Assembly (NCBI GenBank): GCA_030272155.1
Contig: CP126198.1
Coordinates: forward strand, 2,356,001 to 2,420,000
Source of the DNA: Tetradesmus obliquus
Taxonomy: Eukaryota; Chlorophyta; Chlorophyceae; Sphaeropleales; Scenedesmaceae
DNA length: 64,000 bases
Direction: 5' to 3'
The stretch's first letter is position 1; each line of letters starts with the position of its first letter. The translations under genes were made by a program, and so were the position numbers. This document shows positions 30,750 through 43,724 of this stretch, piece after piece. The notes under the pieces were generated by a model, which saw only the letters and a program-made list of their open reading frames with translations, had not been told where the DNA came from and did not search any database.

Positions 30750-33700
30750 TCAGGTGCTAGAGGGCACCAGTGACATGCTGTTCAACATTTGGAACATGCG
30801 AGCTGCCCACTTGCGTGGCAGCCACGCACAAAGCACAAAGCTGGCCAGCATCACGTTTAGGACTATTGTCCAAACTGGCCAACTGCCGCTCGCACGCTGG
30901 TCTATGGCTGCACCGGCCACCGCCACCACAGCCTTGAAGATGAACTGGACAGTAGACGACAGCCTTGACGGCAGAGTGCCTGCATGCCATCAGTGCACCT
31001 TGAGGTGGCCAAATTGCACGACACCTTCTGCATGACAGAATGACACGCAATAAGAACACGTCCCTGTATGACCTTATGGGTCGCTTTCAACGAACAGCAA
31101 ACAAAAGCGCACCAAGGCATATGCTATGCATGCTATTGCCAGTTGATCACCAGTGCACAAACGCACCACATATTCATCTTGCACCCTTTTAGTTTTCCCT
31201 CCACAGAGATGCCGAAGGAATGGTTATTATTATTTATTACAGAGATGCCGAGACATGGCATTGATGCTATGGTTTTCGACTGATAGCATGAATATGCAGC
31301 TGCTATCCCCTAGGACATAACACACCCTCACCTTGCTGTAAAGCCGCAATCTGCGTTGACTGCTCGTCAATCTGCTGCTTCATCTGCTCCAGCTTCTCGT
31401 CAATGCTCTCCTCCATGGTGACCATGCGGGAGTTGAAGGTGTTCCTGCCCAGTGCCTGGTTAGCAGCTGCAACCAGCGTGCGGCACCACATATGCGTGTC
31501 AGCAGCACACAACCATGCAAAGCATGCCTGCTCGCTTGTTGCTATGTGTGCCAGCAACTGCATGCGCTAACGCACTTAGTAGCAGCACTGAGCACTGGCC
31601 AACAAGGGCCAAGGCAACAAGCAGCATGCAATAACCACAACATACTGAAGAACCTCGACTCCCATCCCTGCGTCGCCCCAAACAACACAGAACTACACAA
31701 GATATACTCCTACCAGTCCCGCTTATGTAATTGCTGTTGATGGCTTAGCACATCAGCAACAGTTGGCAATGAATGACAGGATGTTGCTGCAAAGCCTGGG
31801 GCGTGCTGAGCTGCTGATATGAATCTGGACATTAAAGGACAGCACAAGGTGGAGCTGCTGGCCACGACGTCTTTTTATTGCACTGCAAAGGCCGCGGCAA
31901 CAGGCAATGCACAAGGCGATAATCATTGCAGCAGCAGGTGAAGCATGCGTGCACATCGCACTGATGCAGCACACATGATCTGCAACACTGCAGCTGTGTG
32001 GGGTTTCACAGCTGCTTTGCATGCATCAGCAGACAATGTAGCTTCGGCAGGCTTGCAACAAGCACCATCGCAAGCATATCAATAACTCACCTGCTGTTGC
32101 TGCTGCTGCTGTGGGATGAGACAGAAGACAGGTGGGAGCCGTGAAGAGCACATGCAAGGACATGCAAACAGCGCTATTCAGCGAAGGGTCAAACAAAGGC
32201 GCTTGCAATATGAAAGCACAGGGGCATGCAGCACACACGAGCACGCAGGATGGTGTTGCAGGGCTGCCTGTTGCGTTAGAAGTGTTCAAGCATGCCCCAT
32301 GACACTTTACAAGCACATTGTAGAATACGCCCTAGCAGAGCGCTGCTTGGTGGGCATGCACAGCATGTGATAACCCAGCTTGTGCAATCAATAGATTCAT
32401 AGACTAATCCATGCTGCTGTGGCAGCTCAAGCTGCAGAAACCCCTTCCATGGGACCAGCATGTACTCGTGCAGGAGAGTTAGCAGCAACTGCTGGCATGC
32501 GCCACATGCGGCAACTTCATGCTAACATGCCACAAATGCATGCAACTCCAGCGCTCACCTGGTGCTGCTGTGGTAAAGCAAGGGCCACCAAGGAATGGCA
32601 GATGATGGCGCATGCACGGGAGCAGGGCAGGGCAGGGCAGCACGTGTGTCAAGCACAGGTTGACAATGGTGTTGTGTGTAACTAACTGTTGTGTGCAATG
32701 AGTATTCCGTTGCATGCAGCAGCATCCAGCAGTGCAGAACAGTAATGCATTCTTGTCTTTTTGACACCGCATTATGTTTTGACAGCGCAGAGTGCACACA
32801 AATAGCAATCAATGTGTGCAGTGTGTGGTGCATAATGCACTTGGGAGGGCAATGTGTTATAGCAGGAAGATACAACCAAGTTGCGGCATAAGCCTTGACA
32901 TGGTTAACCTTAGATGCCTCGCTGATGCTGATGATTAGCAGACATGCATGACAGCTAGCATGCTGCATAATGGGGTGCAGGTTGTACTCCTGACAATGAT
33001 TCATGCTGTTGCATGGGGTTGCACGGCTGCTCCACACACAGCAGCAAGCAATGCTGGTTTGGCAGGCTTGCCACAAGCACCATTGCAAGCACACGCACGA
33101 CTCACCTGCTGCTGCTGTGGGTTGAAAGAAAAAGCCAGGTGGGAGCCGTGAAGAGCACATGCAAAAGCACACGGGCAGGGCCAGGTTCAGCAAAAGGTCA
33201 AACAAAGAAGCTTGCAGCATGAAAGCACAGTGGCATGCAGCACACAGGAGCACGCAGGATGGTGTTGCAGGGCTGCCTGGTATTGTATACCACAAGTATT
33301 TCACAGGTATTTCACAAGTGTTCAAGCATGCCTCATGACACGGCTTTACACGCACATCGTAAATTACGCCCTAGCAAAGGGCTGCTTGGTGGCCACGCAC
33401 AGCATGTAATCACCCAGCTTGCATAATCAATGGATTCCTAGACTACTTCGTGTGTGTTGCTGTGGCATTTCATACTACAGCAACCCTTCCCATGGGACCA
33501 GCACATAGTCTTGCAGAAGAGTTGGCAGCAACTGCTGGCATGCGCCACAGGCGGCCGCTGCATGCTGACATGCCACCAATGCATGCGACTCCAACGCTCA
33601 CCTGGTGCTGTTGTGGTGAAGCAGGGCCGCCAAGGAATGGCAGTTGATGGCGCATGCACAGGAGCAAGGCAGGGCAGAGCAGGGCAGCACAGGTCAACAT

Positions 33701-35295
33701 CAGTGGCGTATGCAATCAGCATTATGCATGCAGCATTCAGGAGTGCAGGATGGTAATGTGGCACTCTTGTGTTGTCTTTTGACAGCGCGGAGTGCACACA
33801 AAGATTGACCTGTGCAGAGTGTGTGTGGCACTGGTGCATGCTATGATTGGGAGTGCAGAGTGTTGTGGTTTTATGTTGCTGCAACATAGCTGGCTGCAGC
33901 AAAAGCCTTCACATGGATCTGAAATGCAGTTGCCTCGCTGATTCTAATCGGTTACAGATAGCATGAGGGTAGCTACCATGCGCCAGGTGGTGCTGCATGT
34001 AGTGCTCTTAATAACAAGGATTGCTGGGGCATGGGCTTTAGCAGCTGCTGTACAAGCAACTGCAAGCAACGCTGGTTTGGCAGCCTTGCAAGTACATGCA
34101 TGACTCACCTCCTCCTCCTCCTGCTGCTGCTGCTGCGGGACGAGAGAAGAAGCCAGGTGGTAGCCATGAACAGCACATGCAAGGACACGTGGGCAGGAGA
34201 TCAGCAAATGGTCAAAGAAAAGAAGCTTGCAGCATGACAACACAGTGGCTAGCAGCGCACAGGAGCATGCAGGAGGGTGTTGCAGAGTTGGACAACAACA
34301 CAAGATGTGCAATGTCGGTCAAGAAAGGGTGGGGTGGGAAAGCAAAGCGTGGAGGGGGCATACATTCCACACCGCAGCATGCATCATCAACATGGACACA
34401 AGCAGGCATCGTGTGCATTGAAGGGCTTGCATGCATGCAGCAAAGCACTTGCTACAGCACCATAGGAAAAACATAGCAACACCGGGTTGTCCACCAGGGG
34501 CCATGCAGCGTGCTGCTGCACACCCTTGAGTGAGCACCAAAGTTGAGCAACCGTGGCTGGCATGTTGCATGTGGTGATGCATGCAGCACTTGTCATGGCT
34601 AAGACTGCTTCTGCTTGGAATCACAGCTGCTTCAAATGCAGCAGCAATCCTCTTGCACTGGCAAGCATGCCTGTTGTAAGCAAGGTGTGAAACCCCAGGA
34701 TTGCTTGCATCTCCAAGATCCAACCATCTGCTGAGCTGTTGCCAAATTCTATGGTTCTGGTGGCAAACAATAGACATTTCCACCCACGCTGCACGCAGCG
34801 CATAATGACAGCCTGATGGACACCCTGATTGAGTCAGCGCATCTGCAGCTAATTTCAGTGGCGCCTTTGAAGGCTTGTCTAATGCTACAGCTTCCCAGTC
34901 ATCCGACTGATTTTGAACAGTGGAAACGCCTTGTCGGTCAGCGTGCATTGGCTTCAAGAGCGCCCAGCATAATCAGCAAGGCTCCGTGTCACTGTGTACC
35001 GACATGCAGAGCTGCCAGCAACAACACTGCCTGCACCAACCAAACTGGGGTTCCTGATGCTGTACAGAGGGTCTCCCTGAGATTCTCATGACTCACCAGA
35101 CTGGCTGCTCAGCCTGTTCTTCTCGGCTTGCAACTCTCTGATGACCCCCAGCAACTCGACATTCTCCTGCTGCAGCTGCTGCCACTCCTCACGGTTGTTG
35201 GACGCTTTCGCATCGTGAATGCCAGCTCTGACCTCCTCTAACCGAGCCTTATGGCCTGCCAGCTCAGCTTGAATGCTTTCCAGCTCCTGCTGCAT
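30750..35295 (-). CDS. Coiled-coil, probably tail-anchored protein with Gln micro-exons, copy A
   Basis: Three separated coding pieces support a spliced minus-strand gene. The 5' piece (35295 to about 35100) starts MQQELESIQAELAGHKARLE and ends LSSQSG|GTGAGT, a clear heptad coiled coil. A second coil exon (about 31470-31332) reads SIDEKLEQMKQQIDEQSTQ. The last exon (30944-30750) encodes AVVAVAGAA and a hydrophobic segment (TIVLNVMLASFVLCAWLP) followed by basic residues and TGA. Between the first two pieces lie roughly 1-kb repeats, each with CAG-only micro-exon candidates bounded by AG and GTGAG near 34110, 33605, 33105, 32560 and 32093. The junction from the second coil exon to the last exon is out of phase as drawn, so an exon may be missing. 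Confidence 0.5.
32030..34260 (-). repeat. ~1-kb tandem repeats carrying Gln micro-exon candidates, copy A side
   Basis: About 32030-33000, 33050-33960 and a partial unit to about 34260 are mutually similar (shared landmarks CTTGCAGCATGAAAGCAC, CATGGGACCAGCA, TTTTGACAGCGC). Each contains a CAG-rich micro-exon with AG acceptor and GTGAG donor in minus orientation. The corresponding units in copy B lie at about 45880-46840, 46890-47830 and to about 48140. Confidence 0.75.
34320..35080. other. Intron or spacer upstream of the repeats
   Basis: Here and at 35300-36030 no coding region is well supported. A 212-codon minus frame (34957-34319) exists but shows no domain and no conservation in copy B. 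A short tandem repeat sits at 35549-35630. Confidence 0.4.
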
Positions 35296-35548
35296 GGCGG
35301 ACACCCCTGCCAACTCGGCTCCTGCTGTATGGCCGAAGCACGGCGCATTAACATCCATGAATGGATGTTGGAACGTGTTAATGTGTTGATACTCCGTGGA
35401 ATCAAGGAGCAATGGTAGAAGCCTCGTCGCACCTCCTGAACTCCTTGGACTGAAGCTGCGGATGCGCAAGCACAGCACTGAGTGTCTCCCATTCACTTTT
35501 ATACAAGAACTTCGCGGAGGCGTGAATACATGCAATCTAATGATGGAC

Positions 35549-35630
35549 TGCTGCTGTCGATATGTGCTAGCAACGAGGCAACGCTTGATGGATAGCTGCT
35601 GTCGATGTGCTAGCAACGAGGCGACGCTTA
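35549..35630. repeat. Two-copy ~42-bp tandem repeat
   Basis: GATGGA(C/T)...CTGCTGTCGAT(AT)GTGCTAGCAACGAGGC(A/G)ACGCTT occurs twice in direct succession, differing by small indels. Confidence 0.85.
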
Positions 35631-36039
35631 GCAGAGAGCGATTCAACCACGCAGTACACACCAGCTGCCAAGTCTGTTGTTCGGTGTCGTCATGCATTGT
35701 AACACTCGTAGGGTTCGGCTGCTGTTTCCTATTAGGCCCTTCCCTCAGCGTGTAGGTACAATGGTGCCGCCACTAGTGATTTTCATCTCATCTCCGTCTG
35801 CATCGCCAGAGCCGTCACTCCCGTTGCCACTGTGATGACTGCCCTGTAAGCTCGCCAGCGGGCAGGTGCACCGATCGGACACAAGCACAGCACAGTATAA
35901 CCCCTTGTGAGGAGGAGGAGGAGAGGAGGAGGAGTCAAGCTCTTCAAGAACGGCATTCGTCAGCCAACCAAGGCTCAGCTTGCAGATGCTCCCAGCTGAT
36001 GTCCGCAACGCGCTATGCGGGAAGTTGGTTCATGGTTCA

Positions 36040-36237
36040 ATCTGCAAGGCGTGCAGGCAGCCACACAAGACAGGGTGCTGTGAGCACTATGGCTCAAAGA
36101 ACAAGACCACCACGCAGCTGTGGCTGAATTTGAAGCTGGTGGCTGTGGAGCCAGCAGGCAGAAACCACGTGGATGACTGGTATGACGCAGATTGCGGGGC
36201 TGGTGCTCCGGCCACTTTGCACTCAGTGGCATGGTGA
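36040..36237 (+). pseudogene. D5 helicase Cys-cluster tail fragment, copy B
   Basis: Starts within the Cys cluster (CKACRQPHKTGCCEHYGS) and reads KNKTTTQLWLNLKLV without the 1-bp insertion seen in copy A. All motif B/C sequence is missing because the duplication breakpoint lies just upstream, so this copy cannot encode a helicase. Confidence 0.6.
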
Positions 36238-37053
36238 ATTCGTTGTGTATGTCGCTGCACTGGACACACCACCATCGCCAACAGCCACAGTGAGCGTTGC
36301 AGTTGCGCTTTGCGACTTGAACCAACCAAGCTCTCTTAACACATGCCTGGGCCCAATGCACCCCGGGGTGCATTTCTCTGTCCACATTACAGTTTGATTG
36401 AGCGACAGGAGCAGCTGTCACCCCGCTATTCGTCTACCAATAAACACATGTTTATTGGTCACTGTGAAAGTCAGTCCCTGCGGTTGTCATGACATACGTT
36501 TGGCCCCTATTTTAGTCTGCAAGGCGGCAAAAGGTATCGAATGATCATACTTGTATCTTCAAGCAAATTACAAACGTTCAGAACTGCGAATAGCGTGAAG
36601 TCCCAACAACTCTTGTGCGGGCAACTACTCGCAGCGTGGGGTAGGAGGAGCACGCACGTGAGCCGCTGAGACGCAGGTTAGTCTTTGCGGGATCATGTGA
36701 AGACGCCGTTTGAAAGGCGTTGCTTGATGTTGCTCTGTCCCAGGCCGGGCTGACTGGAAGGCAGCCACAGTAGCACGCAATAGCATGAAACAAGCACTGT
36801 TCTTATCAACTGTGCACTGCTGTCCGCTCTCAATCACAAGCCAACAAAAGGCATTCAAAAAGGATGTGGCGTAGTGTTACAGTCACACAGGGCCTGCATT
36901 GAATGCCCCTAACTGGGTTGGGTGCTGCTGTGCCGCACAGCCAAGTACCCTCCAAAATGTCATGCCACGGCTCACTGCACAGCTAGCTGCAGTCACAAGA
37001 TACACATGCATAAAGCCCACACTCATCCCACACTACTGCTCAACACTCCTGTC

Positions 37054-38221
37054 TCAGCTAAGTCTCAGCTGCACTTCCTGCAGCCACTCCGCCTCCACTC
37101 TAGTCAGTGTCTCCAGCGCCTTACTGCTGCTAGTCTCAGAGGGCTGCAGAACATGCAGAATGCTGCTGATCTTGTCACTGCAGAGCTCCTGCAATTTGCG
37201 CTGCAACTGCAGGGGCTGGGCAAGGTCACGCACAGCATTCTGGTAGAAACGGCCCTTGATGAAGTTGCCTTCAAAACGCTCCACGCGGAACAGCTGAATC
37301 AGGTGCGTGCTGCTGCTGCTGCTGCTGCTGTGCTTGTTGCGGCTGCTCTTGCTGTTGCGCTTGTTGCTGCTACTGCTCTTGTTGGTGTTGCGCTTGCAGC
37401 TGCTGCCAGCGGCACCACCTGCATCTTCAGCAGTAGTAGCAGCAGCTGCTGCTGCCACCTTGAAGCTGGCTGGGTCGCGCGTGAAGGTGTCTGCATCAAC
37501 CTCCATGAACACGTGATCGCCCAGCTGCACCCAGCACGCATCATCCCCGGCCTCATCCTCATCAAGCCACACGCCAGGCCGGCCATCAGATACTGCAGGA
37601 GGAGGCTTCTGCACCTTTTGCTTCTTGCTGTTGTCCGCCTCTGCTGCTGCTGCTGCTGCTGCCAATGATGGCAGTGCCGTGCTTGCGCTTCTTGCCTGTG
37701 CTAGTAGGTGCTGCTGCTGCTGCTGGTGCTGCTGTAGGGATGGCAGCAGTGGTGCCACACGCTGGCACGGCAAGCCCTCTGAGGCTGCCTGTGATTGCCT
37801 GCAGGACAGCCTCAGGCACTGAAGCACCCTCGCGCACTGCTGCGTACAACTGCTTCAGCCCCTGCTTAATGGCTGCTGCCACAGCTGGGTCTGCTGCAAC
37901 CCTCAGCAAAGGCACCACGGCAGCTACTGCAGCAGCATGCGCAGCATCTGCCTCGCTGCTCAAAGCCATTGAGAGGTCTGACACTGAGTCCAGGGCTGCA
38001 GTCATGCTGATGGGGGGCTGTGCTGTCCTTGCTGCCTCTAGCAGCACTGGCGCTGGCGCTGCTGGCTGCTGCGGCTGCTGCACTGCAGTGACTGCTGCTG
38101 CAGCTGTGTTTGCGGCAGCACGCTGCTGCGGCCTCGCGCCATCCAGCTGCAGGGCGCCTGCAGGCAATGCAAAGGTGCAGGTGCCAGAAGAGGCATTATT
38201 AACATCGGCTTCACACAACAT
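37054..38221 (-). pseudogene. Ala-rich nuclear-type protein of unknown function, copy B (1-bp insertion)
   Basis: Same protein as at 24336-23156, with ATG at 38221. One extra A at about 37664 (GCCAATGATGG against GCCATGATGG in copy A) shifts the frame after GKKRKHGTAI, so the C-terminal half continues in another frame. The acidic patch and the region lost by 10 bp in copy A are intact here (DACWVQLGDHVFMEVDADTF). The two copies are therefore broken at different sites. Confidence 0.55.
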
Positions 38222-38229
38222 ACACACAC

Positions 38230-39300
38230 ATGCTACGCAGCAACCCCAAACCTCCTGGGAAGTATTGCCTAAGCATAGACCCGGGGACCCAGAATGCAGG
38301 CGTGTGCGCCTTTGACAGCACATCGCAAACCATTGTCTACTGGAATTGACACAAACTGCTGGACGTGCACGAGCAGGTAATACGCAGCACAGATCAGGTG
38401 AAGCTCTATCTGGACACAATCACAGACAACGTAGAGGCAGCACTGAAATGCAATGACTACTGGATCCTGGTTGAAGAGCAGCCCTGGGACACTGACGCCA
38501 AGAAGGGCATTGTTTTCAATCTCCAGTTGCAGCAGGCAATAGTGATGTACTTTTTATGCAGAGGCAAGACTGTTCGGGTGTTGAATGCCAGCGAGCGTTA
38601 CAAGTTCCTGGGAATCCCAAATTGGCAGCAGATGACCCGATTCTTCCGCAAAGTGAGCACAGCAAATGCTGTGCGACAGCTGCTGGAGCCAAGAGAAAAC
38701 AATGCCTTTGCAGCGCGCAAACATGATGTAAGGGTATCGCAGGCAGCGCGAGAGTCCCAGCATGACATGGCCGATGCCCTGGGGCAGGTGCTCTGCTACT
38801 TCTACAGGAACAGAGATGCAGTAACGGATGGCAGGGTGGTAGAAGCAGAGCTTACCAACAGGCTGCTGGTGGCCCCTGAGCAGCAATTCGCAACCAGCAG
38901 TGCACAGCAACAACAGCAGCAGCAGCCTAGCCTGAGATATGACCGCAGCAGCAGCGGTAGCTGCGGCGCAGGGCCTTCGTCTACTTCCCAGAAGAAGGCA
39001 AAGCATGACAGCGCAGCCCGGCACATCCAAGCCAAGGCACTGCTGCAGAAGACACTCACGCAGCTGCAGGCAGAACACTCAGAGCTGTTGCCACGCGCGC
39101 AAGGCTCAGCGCAGCAGCAGCAGAGCAGCAACGCACAGAAGCTGTATAAAGTGTATCAGACCCACAGAAACAGCAGAACCCTGCATGAGTTCTTGAAATA
39201 TCTCAGCGACTACAATCAGAAAGGAACCAATCTGTGCAACTTAGCCAACCTCAATGCCAGGCTGTCTCACCTATTGCAGCCGCCACGCGCTCCTCTGTGA
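38230..39300 (+). pseudogene. RuvC-like Holliday junction resolvase, copy B (nonsense at codon 40)
   Basis: Same start and RuvC motif as copy A, but codon 40 is TGA (38347-38349) where copy A has CGA, a single C-to-T change at a CpG. Re-initiation at an internal Met after codon 40 would lack catalytic D17. Downstream motifs (LVEEQPW, QHDMADALGQ) and the whole C-terminal tail (FLKYLSDYNQKG ... to TGA 39298-39300) remain open and are not frameshifted, unlike copy A. Its 3' end overlaps the convergent G2 copy (ending 39251) by 50 bp. Confidence 0.8.
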
Positions 39301-41942
39301 AGGTGCTGTACAGAGCAGGGTAGGCATAGCTGGCAGCATCGCCCCAAAACTTGGCCCCCAGCTTGTGGCTAGGCTGCTGCCAAAGCAGCAGTGTCTCGCC
39401 AGGCCAGACATACACGTCGCACGGCTGCTTGGCCCAGTTGCCGCTCAGCGGCCTGCCGCCAGCAACAAACTCAGCAGCCACGCGCACTTGCACGCGCTGC
39501 TGCTGCCCAGCTTGCATGTGCAGCCCTTCCTTGGTCATCAGCTGAGCAACAGTGTAGCGGCTGTAGGTGGTGCTGCGGACGCTGCAGCTGCCACCTAGAG
39601 CACACAGCGGCTTGGACAGCTGGCGCCACAGCTTGCTGTTTGGTACCAGCAGCAGCAAGCCAGCACCATGCCGCAGCGTGCTGGCGCCAGCAGGGCCTGG
39701 CGATGCTGTTGCTGTCTGTGCCAGCGCGCCTGCTGTTGACTCGAGTGATGCTGCTGCTGCTGGCTCTGCCGCCGCGGCTGCAGTGCCTGCAGTGCGTGCT
39801 GGCTCTGCTGCAGTTCTTGCTGGCTGTGCAGGCCCCGTTGCTGGACCACCCACCATCTGTGTTGGTGGCACTGCTGCTGCCTCCTGCGCAAGCGCAAGCG
39901 CAAGGCGGGTGTTGTTGCGCGCAGCAGCTGCTGCACTGTCTGCCATAGCTGCACTGGCATCTGCAGCAGCTGCGTTGCCGGCTGCCACGTGCCTCGCTGT
40001 GTCTGCAGCTGCCTGCACAGCAGATGCAGCAGCTGCTGCGGCTGTCGCTAGCACCGCATCGCTGTGCGCTGCTGGGTTTGCAAAGCTGCTTTTGATGGCA
40101 TCCCAATCGGCAGCCAGCAAGCACACCACGCTCTGCAGCAGCACTGGGCAGGCAGGCTTGGAGGGCAGCCTGTCTGCGCCGTACAGCTCTGCATTGCTGG
40201 CATGAATGCTCTCACGCAGCTGCTGCAGGTGCGCGTCTGCTTCTGCTGCTGACATGTGCTGGTACTGCCAGTCGCAGGCATCCCTGCATGATGCCAGCTG
40301 ATAGCCGCTGTGCATCAGCGGCACAGTCAGCTTGCGCAGCATCCCGCTCAGGCTGCCCTCTGCCTCCACGCAGTCGATGATGGACTGCCAGAGGTCCGGG
40401 GTGCACTTGTTGAGGCCGTAAAGCTGCGCCAGCTCTGTGGCCTGCTGCAGCTGCGCCCTGCCTGCCTCATCCAAGCCGGCCACCACGCCGCTGTTGGCCA
40501 GGGTGGGGCACCTGTTGCAGCATGCGGAGCAGCAAAGCAGGTCAGGTCAGGGGCAGTGCTGGTCAACTATTGTCTCCATCTAAACAGACTGGCAGCATGC
40601 TGGAGCAGAAATTGTTCCCAGCTGACCACTGCACAAGCCGCACAGGCAAGTCGCTCATGCCCAGTGCACAATCTCAGGCAGGCTGCTTACCAGCCCAGCA
40701 GTAACAGCTTGAAGGTAACAGTCTGCACATCTCTGCCAGCATGTTGCGCGTAGGGCAGCCGGTGCCCAAAGCCAAACAAGTAGTTGTCTACGTAGCTGCG
40801 CCAGGATTGGGCTGCTGCAGAGCGCCCAGCGCGCGCGATGTACCTGCAGGAGCAACCCCATGCACATGCATCAATACAAAAAGGATGGATGTGGCATCGT
40901 AGCGGCAGCAGCATCACAGCAGCTCCTTTGGGACAGGCAGGTCAGCATTAGCCTGTCACAGCCTGCAGTGCCCCATCATTTCCCTGGCAGAGCACCCAGC
41001 TGCAGGTCACTGCAGACTCACAATGACACAGGCAGGAGAACTCACCATTCCCAGAAGTCGCTGGAAAGGCTAGCCTTGAGCAGCTGCCTCATAATCAGGA
41101 ACACCTCGCCAGCATGCATGGAGCGGAAGCCGTACAAACTCGGGCGGTTGTGCTGCTGCATCAGGTCTGCTGGAGGAGCAGTGGTGCCTGCGAGCAGAGT
41201 GCAAGCAAGCATTGCCTGATTTACCAAGCCACTCCTGGAACAGCCGCACACATGCACAAACTGGGTGCAGCAACCATCTGGACTGCTTTGCACTTCTGAA
41301 TATTTGGGGTCAGAGGCAAAAATTCAAGGATTCGTGCGGCTTAATTGGAAAAGTGCTTTGCAATCCCATCTTGAATTTTTGCATTCTTGAATTTCCATAT
41401 ATAAGGGTGTGTGGAGAGAGGCTGATTAAGAGTTGTGTCAGCACAACACTGATGTGGGTTTGGCAGGGGCTGAAAAGGCGGTTATTCAGAATTGAAAAAG
41501 CAAGGCGCGGAACAGCTGCACAAGCTGTTGGCGTTGTTGTGAGTGGCTATTGTCATCGATAGTCATGTTCAAACTGCTACTTCAGGACTTGGCTTTTCAA
41601 TGAACAGACATTCATAAGACCCAGAAGCAGATCTCACCCTTGGACTTGTCAAAGCTGTTGCCCAGGAATTTGGCTCCTGCCAGAGCAGAGTTGACCATGC
41701 TTGGGGTGACCTCGTCAAAGCTGGCAACATGCTGGAGCCCCCCATACGGCAGGGTGAAGCCCATGGCATTGTTCAGAGTGTGCTGAGTGCCAGTGATGTT
41801 ACCCTCACCACTGCTGCTGCTGCTGCTGCTGTTGCCGCTGCTCCTCCTTCTGCTGCTGCTGGCTGCACCTGCACAGCTGCTGCTGGAGGGACTGCCCGGC
41901 CCCCCGCTGCTGTTTGATAATGGGCTCTGCTGGTGATACTGG
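39251..41942 (-). CDS. Spliced gene of unknown function (G2), copy B
   Basis: Exon structure matches copy A: exon ending about 41638, then 41187-41046, 40843-40691 and 40511-39251, all in phase. The Ala-rich linker is shorter by an in-frame deletion, and scattered substitutions keep the frame open, suggesting constraint or recency. The 5' end is ambiguous as in copy A. Confidence 0.6.
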
Positions 41943-42026
41943 CTGCAGGTACGTGAGCACAGCAAAGGCCAGGGCAGTGATGCTGGCCAGGCACAGGCCG
42001 CTGCAGGCTGCAGGCAGGATGTCATG

Positions 42027-43724
42027 CTACTCTGGCGTGCCAAAGTCCATGTAGCCTTTGCAGTGGTAGTACACTGCAGCAAAGCCTGTGCCTAGTGTGG
42101 CCTGAAACTGCGTCAGCAGCCCGCTGAGACCCAGCACCCATACTGGTGGCTCAGCTGACAGCCCTGGTACAGAGCTGTGATCCCAGGTGCCCCGCGCTGT
42201 CTCAGCCTGGCGCGAGCCCATGTACAGGTGCTGAGCTGTGGCCAGCAGGGCCTGTGCAGCCTGCCGCGCCCGGAACGCTGCGCTGGTTGTGGCGAACTGC
42301 CCGCCGCTGGTCAGCCTGCTTGGATGAAACCACATGGGGTCGCCGCGCTCCTTGGAAGGCAGTTGCTGAGCACTGCAGGCAGGGCATGAGTACACAGTAA
42401 GGCAACGCACAGTCAGCTGCAAGAGGCAAGTGAACTTGGCTAGACTGCTGCTGGTATAGGAGAGATACAGTGCCAGCTGGCAGTCAAGCATCCTTCACCA
42501 CACATGGGCACATGCAGCATCAGCGAAAAGCTGGCGTAGTTTGGGATGGTGCCTACTTGATATCCTTGAGCGCTGACAGCAGCTCAGCTTCAAGGTACAT
42601 GACCTTCTCCACTGCGTTGTTGAAGCTGACTGGCATGGCCTTGAACCGCGGCTTTGAGGTGCCTGCAAGTGCTGCTGCTGCTCTCTTGCTGCTGCCAGGA
42701 GGGCGCCCACCCTGCGACGGGCAGGTGAAAATGCTTCAGGTGCTGGACTTGGAGGTGGTTACCATCTGAAAGCAAAAACCTGAAGCATTTTCACCAAGGT
42801 ACAGCATATGCTTTCTGCAAGCATTTGCCAGCTCTTTGCATCTTCAGTAGGTTTGTGCAATTGAAGAGCTTCTGCAGGCTGTCTTAGTACACAAAAGTGA
42901 GCAGGCAAGTGCTGAAGTTCACCTTGCAGCCCCACCACGCCTCCATAAGGCGGGTGATGGTCCTAGAGTTTGCAGGCAAAGCCAGGTCAACCTGCACAGG
43001 AGCATCAACGGTTAGAGAGATGGCGCCACACCCAGCTGCTGAGCGAAGCTAAGTACCGCCTGCAAATTCACCTGCAGCTGCTGGATCCTGCCATCAGCAT
43101 CCTTGTACTCAATGTGGCGCTTGCAAGTGGCCTGCTGCTCTGAAGACAGGGCGAGAGTGCGGCCAAGCCACAGTGGTAGCCGCAGTTCCTGCACAAGCTG
43201 TGGGGGAGTTAGTAGCCAGTACATTCAACAGGCTAGGAGCTGATGCCAGCAACACCTGACATACCTGGTCCTGCACGGTGCTGAGAAGCAGCTGCAGCGA
43301 CATGCCCGCAGCCAAGCTTGCGCAAATCATAGACTCCCATTGCTGCAGGTCACCGTTCACGATTATATCAAAGGCATGCACTCCAGCGTGTTGAGCCCTC
43401 TGCTGTAGGCGCTGCAAAGCAGCACGCTGGGATGCACTGCTGATGTTGATGCTGTCAGGCAAATGCTGCAGAGGCTGAAGTTGCCTGCCCAAGAGCCCTG
43501 CCACAGAAAACACTCTTGCAGAAACTTTGCTTTGTGCAACAGCCACATCTTGAGAATCTGCTGCTGAGGTGAGGCTGCTGCTGAAGGCTGCAGACAGACA
43601 CAAAAGAGCAGACGGGCGCATTCAGCACATCTGCAGCCACACGAGGCATGCTAACAGGCGTACGTGTGTTGTATATTTGCAGATCACCTTGAACACCGGG
43701 TAGCTTCTGCACAGCGCGCAGCAT
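42027..43724 (-). CDS. Six-exon gene of unknown function (G1), copy B
   Basis: Counterpart of 29877-28180 at an offset of 13,847. All splice sites and the TAG stop are preserved; the few replacements seen include MLRAVQK at the start and a Gln/Leu change after GLLGRQ. The intron-4 hairpin is conserved. Confidence 0.75.

Larger units (their letters stand above)
20526..33290. repeat. Segmental tandem duplication, copy A
   Basis: Near-identical to 36040-47135 in the same orientation apart from a 1.6-kb insertion (20953-22545) present only here. The offset drifts only from 13,898 to 13,842 across the block, so differences are mostly substitutions and small indels. To the right, related but more diverged sequence continues to about 34260 (matching up to about 48140). 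Confidence 0.95.

Noticed and set aside
34319..34957. 212-codon minus-strand open frame
   Set aside because: No domain, His/Cys-rich composition from CATGCA repeats, and no counterpart near the matching side of copy B.
36040..36421. 148-codon minus-strand open frame opposite the helicase tail
   Set aside because: The plus strand encodes the Cys cluster matching the upstream helicase motifs of copy A; the minus frame has no recognisable features.
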